Part shown: piece by piece, positions 35,588 to 44,828 of the stretch
How the letters are laid out: each line of letters begins with the position of its first letter
How positions within the stretch are numbered: the stretch's first letter is position 1
From: UBA2287 sp964479665
GTDB lineage: Bacteria; Bacteroidota; Bacteroidia; Bacteroidales; Tenuifilaceae
Assembly (NCBI GenBank): GCA_964479665.1
Contig: CAYZNN010000001.1
Location: forward strand, 124,001 to 188,000
Reading direction: 5' to 3'
DNA: 64,000 nt
The notes under the pieces: generated by a model
Databases searched by the model: none
The model's input: only the letters and a program-made list of their open reading frames with translations
What the model was told of the DNA's origin: nothing
Made by a program: the position numbers and the translations under genes

Positions 35588-35680
35588 AAATCTTTTTTTC
35601 AATATCTATGCAATACTACTCTCTTTTTTTTGCAATGTGTTATAAGTGAGGGTACATGGCATTAAATGATTTTTTTACTG

Positions 35681-36967
35681 CTATTCAATTATATTTGATT
35701 TTTTGAGCAGAATATTGCACCCTACATGGCAAAATAGGCATTTGCGCCTGTCGCAGTATTTTGTTTTAAGCTGAATGAGCGATTGCGATGCGTAGGCATT
35801 TTCCGACTTAATGCCAAGGGCATTAAAATTTGTAACAATAGCGTTTTTTTCAGATTTTAACTCTTCGAGTATGCTTAGGGCCTTGTCGGTAAGTGCCTGG
35901 TTATTCCGTGCTTTACCATAAGCAAAAAGAAAAGGAACAACCGAATTTATTACGATTAGCGAAATGGTATCGGGTCCTACCGTTTTCTTTGCCTTTTTGC
36001 TTTCCTTGTCGAATGTGTAATGTGTATCCCAAAACTCCGATGTACCTACTTTAAACAGCGTTTCGAATTCCTTTAAGTTTTTGGCTTCAATTGCTTTTGA
36101 GAAAAAAACCGATGAGCCATGGATTAGCTGTGCAAGCTGAGCCAATCGTATGGCTGGAAAGGCAGTTGGTCGCAAGCGCAAAAATTTCCATAAATGCAAT
36201 GGTATAGGGGACAGTTGATGCTTATTTTTCAGAAAATTGTATTCTCTTCTTAGGGCATTATAATGGGGATGGTCGCTTCCTGTTTTTTCAAGAAAACCAG
36301 CCTGACCCATGAGAAGGGCTTCGATTTGCAAGGGATTGTTATTGTATTTTGAAAGCATTCGTAATGGAGTGGCTTTGGCTAGCAACTCCATTGGTAAGGC
36401 GTTAATCTTGAGCCCAAGGCTGCGGGCAACCGATTGGTAAAATGCCTCTTCCCACAGGTTGTTACTGTTTGTAACGCTTTGCAAAATGGCGTTCGTTTTT
36501 TCCTCCATCCGCTCAATGCAAAGCGATGCGATCCAAAAATTTAATTGCACTTTCGGAATGCTCGAAATTAGGTTTGCGCATGGTATCCAAAAACCACTGC
36601 CAACTAATTGTTGAAGGCTCCACTCCAATTCATTGGGGTAAGGCATTATGAGCGTCGGAATTTCTTGTCCTAAGCCATTGTATATTTTAGCATCGTTTAT
36701 GGCTACTACATGAAGTACAACGCTGTTGTATTGTGCATTTTTTGTATGGCTGTGCTGTTCCCAATCCGATGTTTTAACATGAATTTCAACATTACCGGCC
36801 CAAACTGTATCGTCGAGTTTTATTTTTGCGTTAAAGAAATCGGGCCCCGAGTCGCTGTTCAACTCACCCGGATGGATAACTTCAACCCTTTGTCCCTGAA
36901 CGGTTTTGAGACCGTTGAGCATTAGGTGCCCATACTTCCAGTTAAATTGCAGAATATCCTCATTCAT
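35681..36967 (-). CDS. DUF2851 family protein
   Basis: 428 residues from the ATG at 36965-36967 (MNEDILQFNWKYGHL), the usual start of DUF2851 proteins; 14 further in-frame codons upstream are unlikely to be translated. Conserved pieces include VIHPGELNSDSGPDFFNAKI, GNVEIHVKTSDW and VVLHVVAIND, which give a nuclease-like beta-rich N-terminus, and a C-terminal CDRRKCLFCHVGC that could bind zinc. The family is widespread in Bacteroidota and functionally uncharacterised. Apparently monocistronic. Confidence 0.88.
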   Translation of the reverse strand: MNEDILQFNWKYGHLMLNGLKTVQGQRVEVIHPGELNSDSGPDFFNAKIKLDDTVWAGNVEIHVKTSDWEQHSHTKNAQYNSVVLHVVAINDAKIYNGLGQEIPTLIMPYPNELEWSLQQLVGSGFWIPCANLISSIPKVQLNFWIASLCIERMEEKTNAILQSVTNSNNLWEEAFYQSVARSLGLKINALPMELLAKATPLRMLSKYNNNPLQIEALLMGQAGFLEKTGSDHPHYNALRREYNFLKNKHQLSPIPLHLWKFLRLRPTAFPAIRLAQLAQLIHGSSVFFSKAIEAKNLKEFETLFKVGTSEFWDTHYTFDKESKKAKKTVGPDTISLIVINSVVPFLFAYGKARNNQALTDKALSILEELKSEKNAIVTNFNALGIKSENAYASQSLIQLKTKYCDRRKCLFCHVGCNILLKKSNIIE

Positions 36968-37033
36968 TGCTGGATTGTTAATGGTTCTATAGCTATTTTC
37001 GACTTGCAAAGTACAATCGATGCAAGGTTTTGA

Positions 37034-37041
37034 TATATTTG
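37034..37041 (+). promoter_or_regulatory. -7 promoter element (TATATTTG) for tRNA-Pro
   Basis: Exact TAnnTTTG match 25 bases before the mature tRNA 5' end. Confidence 0.5.
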
Positions 37042-37065
37042 TTCATCCAAAAATAGTATTTTTTT

Positions 37066-37140
37066 CGGGGTGTAGCGCAGTCCGGTTAGCGCGCGTCGTT
37101 CGGGACGACGAGGCCGAAGGTTCGAATCCTTTCACCCCGA
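37066..37140 (+). tRNA. tRNA-Pro(CGG)
   Basis: A full cloverleaf: acceptor CGGGGTG / CACCCCG (37066-37072, 37133-37139) with discriminator A, D-arm GCGC...GCGC, anticodon stem CGTCG / CGACG around loop TTCGGGA (anticodon CGG, with G37), a 5-base variable loop and T-arm GAAGG-TTCGAAT-CCTTT. CCA is not encoded. It reads CCG proline codons. Confidence 0.95.
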
Positions 37141-37168
37141 CCGAAGCAAGACTTTTAAATCGATCTTT

Positions 37169-38351
37169 ATGTTTTAAAAATTAAAGTTAGTCTCAATCTT
37201 TTTTATAGCATTTTAGCGAGTGCATATTCCCAGCCTGACAATATTATCAGAGAAACTGCTAAGTATTTAGATAGTTCGAGCATATTAATTTCGAATGCCC
37301 GAAACTTGTTGGTTTCGAAATTAAGTAGCGATGACAAAAAGGCTGTCATTGAACTCAGAGATTTCTTAGTGAAAGCAGAGACTAAAGATCATGTTTAGCT
37401 TTCCCCTACCGAACGATGGTTGATTGGGTACTATATTAACGACCTTGTGGATGTGTTGCTAACTGTAAATCAATTCGATTCTGCTTATAATGGCTCATTT
37501 AAATACAGAAAGAGACCCGAATACGATTTGCTTTAAAAAAGTTTGTCGGATTATACAACGGAGAACTTTTTTAATCACTAGTAATATCGAAAGTTCGGCA
37601 TTTATGCTGGAAGAAATTGATTTTTTAAAACTTATTTGAATTATTTAATAGAGATATCTAATCAAACCAATAAGCCTAACGATGCCTTGAACGACTCAGT
37701 TAATCGTTTTATTTTACAGCACCTACATAGTCGAAATGTGTTATTTGTGAGACGTTGTATAAGATATCAGTTTGAACCATCTAGCGGGGGGTATCATGTT
37801 ATTTTGGAATGGGTGCAATGTTAAATTCTGAAAAGATTGCAAATTCTATCGACGAGGGTTTGTTATTTTTTTGGGGCATTGGAGTCCCTTATAATAATTG
37901 GGATTATGATTTTCGGCTATTGGTTGGCCCTGTTTACTTAAAAAAAGAAGTTGTACAAAATGGGCTAGTTAGGGAAAAGGGAAGTGAAGGTACTTTTCTA
38001 AATGCTGAGTTCTCAGGGGGGAGAAATGTATTTAAGAGCAAAAGGCATCGATTGGCACCTTCGGGCGGGTTTGCGGCATCTGTTATTTCTCCATACTAGC
38101 AGGATATAAATTGCAATCCTGCATTCAAAGATTTAAGTGTTGGTTATGGAAGTATAGTTTTAGGAGCGAATTATCAGTACAAGTATCCCATGAGAAAAAT
38201 TCTTAACCCTTACGTTTTTTATTTTGGTTGCATTAATGTGCGATTCAGCATGGGTTGGCATCTAACTCAGAACGAACTACTCAAGGATTTTACACATTAT
38301 ATAACAATTTCTTGGGGCTACGAAATGCGAGGTAGCAAACGAGTTGATTAA
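37169..38351 (+). pseudogene. Decayed gene for a secreted, possibly beta-barrel protein
   Basis: No intact reading frame, but consecutive frame pieces join into one protein. A signal-peptide-like start (KLKLVSIFFIAF, then LASAYSQPDNI in the next frame) leads to IIRETAKYLDSSSILISNA, LSPTERWLIGYYINDLVDVL, YRKRPEYD, NIESSAFMLEEIDFL, YLIEISNQTNKPNDALND, and then a strand-rich C-terminal half (IDEGLLFFWGIGVPYNNW, FRLLVGPVYLKKEVV, ANYQYKYPM, ITISWGYEMRG). In-frame stops occur at 37175 (TAA), 37396 (TAG) and 38097 (TAG). Frame changes fall in runs at about 37211, 37527, 37567, 37627 and 37786. It lies directly downstream of tRNA-Pro. Family not recognised. Confidence 0.72.
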
Positions 38352-38556
38352 TTTACATTTCAATGCAGCAAATTGAATTCTGAATACATGAAATGTTTAG
38401 GCTCATTTCTAAATTACATTTGTATATAATTTTTTTTAAAAATGTTGCTTACTAATATCGTTTCTTACTAATTCCTAATGTTTCTTAACAATTAGGTATT
38501 GTCGATTAGTTTTTTTTGTTTACTTTGCCCATAGGGAACTCAATGAAAATATTGCA

Positions 38557-41500
38557 ATGAACCTGCATAGGGCTTTTTTTCTTCTACTTGCTATATTAAG
38601 CAGCATACTTTCCCCCATTTCAAGTGTTTCGAAGGAGGTGGGTCGATTCCCTTTGCAAAACTTTTCGCATCGCGACTACAGGGGGCATTCCCAAAACTGG
38701 GCTGTAGTTCAAGACCATCGTGGGCTAATTTATGTTGCCAATAATAGTGGCGTTCTCGAGTTCGACGGGATAGATTGGCGAACCATTTCGGCAAATAATG
38801 TACTTGTACGCTGCCTCGATGTGGATAGCTATGGGCGCGTTTGGCTTGGAGGGCAGGACGAACTGGGCTACTTGGCCGCCGATTCTACTGGAAATATGCG
38901 CTATTACTCTTTGGTAGGCATGCTGGGCAGCGAATGTAAGCCCTTTGGACTAGTTCGACAGGTTTATGCAACCCCCATGGGTGTGTTTTTTAGTACCAAT
39001 AGTTGTATAATTCAAATTAGGGGCAGTGAAGTGAATATTATTAAACCCAGCACTCAATTTCACAGAACCTACTATGTTGCAAATCGCATTTTTTCTGTTC
39101 AGCCCGGTATTGGTTTAACTGTTTTGCAAAACAATACTATGCAGTTGGTTCCGGGAGGAGAACTATTCGATAAATCAAGAATTTACTGCATGCTTCCATT
39201 CGGAACCGATAGGGTTCTTGTTGGTACTCAGTCCGATGGATTTTTTCTTTACCATTTAAACGCGCTGAGCGAAACGAATTTCTCCGATAGAAAAAAAGCT
39301 ATAATCCCTTTCCATACATCGAATAGCAATTTCTTCAAACAAAATTGGGTGTATGCTGGTGTTGCACTGGCCGATGGCTATTTTGCAATTGGTACGTACA
39401 GGGGAGGTGCTGTTATTCTGAACTCCGAAGGAGAAATTGTTAGGTATATTGATAGGACTACTGGGTTACAAGACGAAACCGTTTGGTATATAAACACCGA
39501 TAATCAGGAAAATATTTGGTTTGCTTTAAACAATGGGGTTTCGTTCACTTCGGTTGTTGCCCCCATTACCAATTGGGGCGAAGAATCGGGCATAAAAGGT
39601 GTTCTTCAATCGGTTGAACGATATAAGGGATCCATATTTGCAACAACCAATTCGGGTGTGTACAGGTTGCTACCCGAAGGGAGTTTTAAAAGGATAGAAG
39701 GAATCCAAAATCTTTCATGGGGTCTTAAAGCAGTAAAGTCAGCCGATGACCAATTAGATTTGTTGGTTGGTACGAGCGATGGAGTATATAAAATTGAGGG
39801 CGATAAAGCCCTGCTGCTAACCCCAATGCCATGCTATAGCATTTACCAATCGAAATTCCAAAAGAATATTTTGTATCTAGGGCTCAACAATGGGATTGGA
39901 GTTATGGTTAGAGATAAGGGTAGTTGGCGTTTTGTTGGCGCGTATAGTGGAACTAGTGGAAGGGTTCATAGTATCGATGAGGATGACGAGGGGAATCTTT
40001 GGTTCATATCGAGATACGAAGCTGTTTTTCGTGCTCATATATCCAATCCTGAAAGTTTAGTGTTCGACGATTTGCAGCAATTTCCAGTAATGCCTCACTA
40101 CTCAAAACTCGATGAGGATGCTCAAATTCGTAATGTTATGGGCTCAATGAAGGTCTCATCGGAAAAGGGGTTAGCCCGCTATTTATCCCATGAAAATGCA
40201 TTTATTCCCGATAGCAGCTTGGGAAAAGAATTTGCCGATGGAACTATGGGTATTCGAATTTTTGGAGCCGATGGTCGTGATTTTTTGTGGTTTGAGGCTT
40301 TCAAGGAACCATTCAGCCGTTGGATTGAACGTGCTTATATTAATGACGATGGTACTTTTACTCGGCTTTATGCCGAATTCAGTTCCATTCCTCGAATGAT
40401 TTTTTACGCAATTCTACCCGAAGCCGATGGCTCTACTTGGTTCGCCGGATCTGATGGACTTTACCGTTTCGACCCTAAGGAACGACCCAGAGGTCGAAGG
40501 CTTCCCAGGGTTTTACTTCGTAGGGTAGAGGCTAACGGTGGTGCTCCAATATTCAATGGCGCATTTACGCATAAATGTAGCGATGGTTCTTTCCATTGTA
40601 CCGGAAACTCCCAACCATCTGGAACTATTCCCGAAATCGATTATGAAAAGAACTCAATAGTATTTTTCTATTCATCGCCCTATTTCGAACAAAACAACCG
40701 AACAAAGTTTTCATACCAGCTCGAGGGGTTCGATAATAAATGGTCTGAGTGGACTACTGCCACTAAAAAGGAGTACACCAACCTCAGTTATGGAGTTTAT
40801 ACTTTCCATCTCAAGGCACAGAACCTGTTCGAAGTTGAAAGTCCGGTTGTTACATTCACTTTTGAAGTAAAGCGCCCTTGGTACTTTAGTCCATTTGCCT
40901 ATGTGGCCTATTTACTGGTGCTGGTGCTTATTGTAATTATGTCTATGGGGCTCAAAACTCGTATGCTCCAGAATTCAAACATTAAATTGAAAGAGCTGGT
41001 GAGCGAGCGCACCAAAGAGATCGTTTCGCAGCAAAAGTGGATTTTGGAGATAAATGAGCAACTTGCGCAGCAGAAGGAAGAGATACAGACCCACCGCGAC
41101 GAACTTATGACCCAGAATAAGAACATTCGTTCGAGTTTATACTATGCTGTAACTATTCAGCAATCCATTTTGCCTGAGAAAACGCTATTCAATCAGCTCT
41201 TCGAAAATTTCATTATTTACATTCCCAAGGATGTGGTTTCGGGCGACTTCTATTGGATGTCGCATTGGCCCTTGAAAGGTAAGAATAGCGAGAAAGTATT
41301 TCTTGCGGTGGTTGATTGTACAGGGCATGGGGTGCCCGGAGCATTCATGAGCATGATTGGAAGCCGCTTGCTGAGTGAAATAGTAAACGAACGTAAAATT
41401 TGTAACCCATCGCAAATTCTAACCGAACTCGACAAGGCTGTGAACGTAGTTTTGCATCAAAAATCGTCCGAAAATTTCGATGGTATGGATGTGTGCCTCT

Positions 41501-41925
41501 GCCGCATCGATTACAAAACCAGCGGAGATATTGTGGTTACTTTTTCGGGAGCAAACCGTTCGCTTTACTATAATCGAAAGGGATCCAATAAAATGGAAAT
41601 GCTAAAGGGGAATCGGAAGTCCATAGGTGGAAATATGCCCGATATCGATTCCGATTTTGTTAATAAGCGCATAACCCTCGAGCCGGGCGATTCCATCTTT
41701 TTATACACCGATGGTATGGCCGACCAGAATAACTCGATTAAGAAGAAGTTTACAACTTGCAGGTTAAATACTGTTATACTTTCCCATATCGATAAACCCC
41801 TCGATAGGATTGGCGCTAAACTTCTCGATGAGTTCTACCAGTTTAAAGAAGAGGTTTCGCAACGCGACGATATAACAGTAATTGGTATTAGATTGCCTAA
41901 GCAGCTCACCATTCATCAATCCTAA
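38557..41925 (+). CDS. Membrane sensor: beta-propeller, Y_Y_Y domain, SpoIIE phosphatase
   Basis: 1122 residues. After a signal peptide (about 1-25) comes a long two-component-regulator propeller region (about 35-680) with repeats such as GLIYVANNSGVLEFDG, GRVWLGGQDELGYL and GSTWFAGSDGLYRF; then a Y_Y_Y immunoglobulin-like domain (about 705-785; FSYQLEGFDNKWSEWT), one membrane helix (about 793-815), a coiled coil (about 825-875; QQKEEIQTHRDEL) and a PP2C/SpoIIE domain (about 895-1115) with GDFYW, VDCTGHGVPGAFMSM, DGMDV, YTDGMADQ and QRDDITV. It combines the sensory half of a hybrid two-component system with a Ser/Thr phosphatase output. No STAS or anti-sigma partner gene is adjacent. Confidence 0.9.
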   Translation: MNLHRAFFLLLAILSSILSPISSVSKEVGRFPLQNFSHRDYRGHSQNWAVVQDHRGLIYVANNSGVLEFDGIDWRTISANNVLVRCLDVDSYGRVWLGGQDELGYLAADSTGNMRYYSLVGMLGSECKPFGLVRQVYATPMGVFFSTNSCIIQIRGSEVNIIKPSTQFHRTYYVANRIFSVQPGIGLTVLQNNTMQLVPGGELFDKSRIYCMLPFGTDRVLVGTQSDGFFLYHLNALSETNFSDRKKAIIPFHTSNSNFFKQNWVYAGVALADGYFAIGTYRGGAVILNSEGEIVRYIDRTTGLQDETVWYINTDNQENIWFALNNGVSFTSVVAPITNWGEESGIKGVLQSVERYKGSIFATTNSGVYRLLPEGSFKRIEGIQNLSWGLKAVKSADDQLDLLVGTSDGVYKIEGDKALLLTPMPCYSIYQSKFQKNILYLGLNNGIGVMVRDKGSWRFVGAYSGTSGRVHSIDEDDEGNLWFISRYEAVFRAHISNPESLVFDDLQQFPVMPHYSKLDEDAQIRNVMGSMKVSSEKGLARYLSHENAFIPDSSLGKEFADGTMGIRIFGADGRDFLWFEAFKEPFSRWIERAYINDDGTFTRLYAEFSSIPRMIFYAILPEADGSTWFAGSDGLYRFDPKERPRGRRLPRVLLRRVEANGGAPIFNGAFTHKCSDGSFHCTGNSQPSGTIPEIDYEKNSIVFFYSSPYFEQNNRTKFSYQLEGFDNKWSEWTTATKKEYTNLSYGVYTFHLKAQNLFEVESPVVTFTFEVKRPWYFSPFAYVAYLLVLVLIVIMSMGLKTRMLQNSNIKLKELVSERTKEIVSQQKWILEINEQLAQQKEEIQTHRDELMTQNKNIRSSLYYAVTIQQSILPEKTLFNQLFENFIIYIPKDVVSGDFYWMSHWPLKGKNSEKVFLAVVDCTGHGVPGAFMSMIGSRLLSEIVNERKICNPSQILTELDKAVNVVLHQKSSENFDGMDVCLCRIDYKTSGDIVVTFSGANRSLYYNRKGSNKMEMLKGNRKSIGGNMPDIDSDFVNKRITLEPGDSIFLYTDGMADQNNSIKKKFTTCRLNTVILSHIDKPLDRIGAKLLDEFYQFKEEVSQRDDITVIGIRLPKQLTIHQS

Positions 41926-41929
41926 TTTT

Positions 41930-42799
41930 TTACTCTAGGCCATACAGGGTTATGGCAGCAACTCCAAGTGCCATTATTGCTGCACCTGTAAGCCTATTTT
42001 TGAGTCCCTTTTCCTTTAAAAATAGCCCCCCTGCTAGTACCGAAAGTACAATGCCTAACCGTTTTATGGCAATAACGTATGCAACGTTGGTCATACTAAC
42101 AGCCAACATTTGGCTAATTAATGTAAAGGCACCAAGCAAACCAATAGGGAGTAGGTGAGCCCAACCCGTAACCGCTTGTTTCCATTCACCTTTAAATTTT
42201 AAGAGAACAATTGGGGCCATTGCCAAAGCAATAAAAATGTTGGCGCTAGTTGCCCAGAATAGCGGACTGCTCGACATAATTCCAACCTTATCGATAGCCG
42301 ATGTAACCGACCAAATAATTGACACGGTTATCATGTAGCGCGAACCTTTGGACTTGAAAAGATGTTTTATGGCTTGCAAAATATTCCGATTACCATTAAT
42401 ATTTAAAATAACCGATCCGCATGCAATAAGAACAACCCCCGCTGCTCCTGTTATTGTTGGCGATTCCTGTGCAATTAATGGGGCTGTAAAAAGAAGGAGC
42501 AACGGAGTAAATGCTATAAGTGGCGCAACTGCCGAAAGGTCGGATGTTTCCAGCGCTTTCATGTAAAGTATGGTTGCCCATACATTCAGTATGCCACCAA
42601 TTAGTAGGGCCCACCAAAACTTAGTTTCAATTATTGGCAAAGGAAGAAATAGAGTAATCCCTATAAGAATAGGAATTGAATAGAGCCTCAAGGCCCATGC
42701 AATCATTATTGCATCGAACTTGCCGAGCCTAATTTTACTTACTATATCTTTTCCCGACTCGAAAAGAGCGGTAAGTATCGAAAGTACTATCCAACCCAT
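41930..42799 (-). CDS. DMT-superfamily (EamA) transporter
   Basis: 289 residues with ten hydrophobic helices in two EamA repeats (about 1-135 and 150-288). The second repeat includes LISQMLAVSMTNVAYVIAIK and GGLFLKEKGLKNRL, typical of drug/metabolite exporters, and the N-terminal FESGKDIVSK resembles the small-multidrug-resistance-like subgroup. Substrate unknown. Convergent with the propeller-SpoIIE gene with 4 bases between stops. Confidence 0.88.
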   Translation of the reverse strand: MGWIVLSILTALFESGKDIVSKIRLGKFDAIMIAWALRLYSIPILIGITLFLPLPIIETKFWWALLIGGILNVWATILYMKALETSDLSAVAPLIAFTPLLLLFTAPLIAQESPTITGAAGVVLIACGSVILNINGNRNILQAIKHLFKSKGSRYMITVSIIWSVTSAIDKVGIMSSSPLFWATSANIFIALAMAPIVLLKFKGEWKQAVTGWAHLLPIGLLGAFTLISQMLAVSMTNVAYVIAIKRLGIVLSVLAGGLFLKEKGLKNRLTGAAIMALGVAAITLYGLE

Positions 42800-42802
42800 A
42801 AG

Positions 42803-42828
42803 AAAAAGGCGGGTTTTTTAAACCCGCC
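42803..42828 (-). terminator. Rho-independent terminator after pruA
   Basis: Stem GGCGGGTTT / AAACCCGCC (42808-42816, 42820-42828) followed on the minus strand by TTTTT. It also lies in the leader of the EamA gene. Confidence 0.85.
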
Positions 42829-42853
42829 ACAAATATAGTTTCTTTTAACAATG

Positions 42854-44497
42854 TTAGTTTCCGCAGTTACGGTAACTCATGAATGGGTACTTGAAATCGG
42901 TTGGTGGAACCAAGGTCTCTTTTATGGTTCGAGGGCTTACCCACCGCAGCAGGTTGTATGGGCCACCAGCCTTATCGTTAGTACCACTGCCTCGTGCTCC
43001 GCCAAATGGTTGCTGACCAACAACAGCCCCCGTTGGCTTGTCGTTAAAATAAAAATTACCGGCAGCATAACGAAGAACTCTACAAGCATCGTTTAAGGCC
43101 TTTCTGTCTTTCGAGATTACAGCACCTGTAAGTCCGTAAGGTGAAGTTGTATCAACGAGGGCCAAAGTTTCTTCCCATTTAGCATCATCGTAAACAAAAA
43201 TGGTAAGCACTGGCCCAAAAATTTCTTCTTCGAGTGTTACAAAATGAGGGTTTTTAGCCAATATAACTGTTGGCTGAATGAACCAGCCTTTGCTGCTATC
43301 GCCGTTTCCGCCAAATACAATTTCGGCATCGGCCGATTGTTTTGCTCTTTCAATGTAACCCATAATGTTTTTAAACGATTTTTCGTCGATTACTGCATTT
43401 ACGAAGTTTTCGAAATCATTTACATCGCCCATTTTTATTTGGGTTAGCATTTCGCCCATTCGTTGTTTTATAGGCTCCCAAAGCGACTTGGGAATGTACG
43501 CTCTTGAAGCTGCAGAGCATTTTTGTCCCTGATACTCGAAGGCACCCCTTACGAGGGCTGTTGCAACTACATCTATGTCGGCCGAATTGTGAACTACCAC
43601 AAAATCTTTGCCTCCGGTTTCTCCAACCAGTTTTGGGTACGATTTGTATTTTCCCAAATTGTCGGCAACCTGCTTCCATAGGGTATTAAAAGTTCCATTC
43701 GATCCTGTGAAATGAATTCCCGCCAGCATTGGGTGGGGTATAGCTTCTTTCCCTATGGTTGAACCGTTGCCGGGAACAAAATTCAGAACACCATCGGGGA
43801 GCCCTGCTTCCTTGAATATTTGCATTAGTATATGGTTCGAAAGTAGCGAAGTTGCTGCTGGCTTCCATACAACAGTATTGCCCATTAGTATTGGTGCCAT
43901 GTTAAGGTTCGAACCTATGGCTGTAAAGTTAAAAGGTGAAATTGAGAGTATGAATCCTTCGAGCGGCCGGTATTCTACCCTGTTAATAACTCCAATTTCT
44001 GAATGGGGTTGCTGGTTGTATATTTCCGATATGAAATGGGCGTTAAACCGCAGAAAGTCTATGGTTTCGCAGGCTGCATCAATTTCCGCCTGATACACAT
44101 TCTTACCTTGCCCCAGCATGGTTGCAGCATTAAGCTTGTATCGGTACTTTTTCGATATGAGTTCAGCGGCTTTTAATGTAATGCTCATGCGTTCAATCCA
44201 CGAAACTGTTGACCAATACTTATGAGCTACTAGGGCTGCTTCTATGGCCATCTGCACTTCTTTCTCACCTGCTAAATGGTAACGTGCTACTACCTTTTTA
44301 TGGTCGTGTGGCATGGTAACCTCACCCATGTTGCCGGTTCTAATCTCTTTTCCACCAATAATAAGCGGAATTTCAACAACAGTATTGCTTTGGTATCGGA
44401 GCTCCTCCTCAAGGGCTAACCTGTCGGCAGAGCAAGGTTCATACATTCTAACCAGTTCGTTAACCGGACGTTCATAATTGTAAATGGCATTGTTCAT
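42854..44497 (-). CDS. pruA: L-glutamate gamma-semialdehyde (P5C) dehydrogenase
   Basis: 547 residues of the ALDH superfamily. Oxidises pyrroline-5-carboxylate/glutamate semialdehyde to glutamate with NAD+. Family points: FILSISPFNFTAIGSNLNM, VVWKPAATSLLSN, catalytic Glu in LVGETGGKDFVVV and Cys in GAFEYQGQKCSAASR, PFGGARGSGTNDKAGG near the end. There is no proline dehydrogenase domain, so it is the monofunctional P5CDH1 type. Proline dehydrogenase is not adjacent. Transcribed alone with terminator downstream. Confidence 0.95.
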   Translation of the reverse strand: MNNAIYNYERPVNELVRMYEPCSADRLALEEELRYQSNTVVEIPLIIGGKEIRTGNMGEVTMPHDHKKVVARYHLAGEKEVQMAIEAALVAHKYWSTVSWIERMSITLKAAELISKKYRYKLNAATMLGQGKNVYQAEIDAACETIDFLRFNAHFISEIYNQQPHSEIGVINRVEYRPLEGFILSISPFNFTAIGSNLNMAPILMGNTVVWKPAATSLLSNHILMQIFKEAGLPDGVLNFVPGNGSTIGKEAIPHPMLAGIHFTGSNGTFNTLWKQVADNLGKYKSYPKLVGETGGKDFVVVHNSADIDVVATALVRGAFEYQGQKCSAASRAYIPKSLWEPIKQRMGEMLTQIKMGDVNDFENFVNAVIDEKSFKNIMGYIERAKQSADAEIVFGGNGDSSKGWFIQPTVILAKNPHFVTLEEEIFGPVLTIFVYDDAKWEETLALVDTTSPYGLTGAVISKDRKALNDACRVLRYAAGNFYFNDKPTGAVVGQQPFGGARGSGTNDKAGGPYNLLRWVSPRTIKETLVPPTDFKYPFMSYRNCGN

Positions 44498-44828
44498 TTT
44501 AAAATGGAATTAGATTTACGAAATGCAAAAAAATACATAACGAATATATTCAACAATGTGCTTAGTCATTTTTTGCTTTTTTGAAGTAACACCTCCTTTT
44601 TGAAAAAGTTTAATACTAGTTGCGTTGATCCCTCTTTTTATGTGTATTTAAGGGTCCGAATTGCAAATATGAGTGTTAAAGTGTGCTAATAATTAAATAC
44701 GCTATAAACCCAACAACCCTTTTGGCTTCAAAAAAAAGTTTTGGCTTAGCGCAAGTTTGTTTTAACAATATGGTCAAATGGTTGTTGCTAATCTTAAATC
44801 AAGAATGTTTAAGAAAAAAAAATTAAAA
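44498..44828. other. 331-base intergenic region between pruA and outer-membrane receptor gene
   Basis: A/T-rich divergent gap. No reading frame, RNA or repeat could be supported. It must contain the promoters of both divergent genes; only imperfect -7 boxes are seen (CAAGTTTG at about 44753). Confidence 0.5.
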
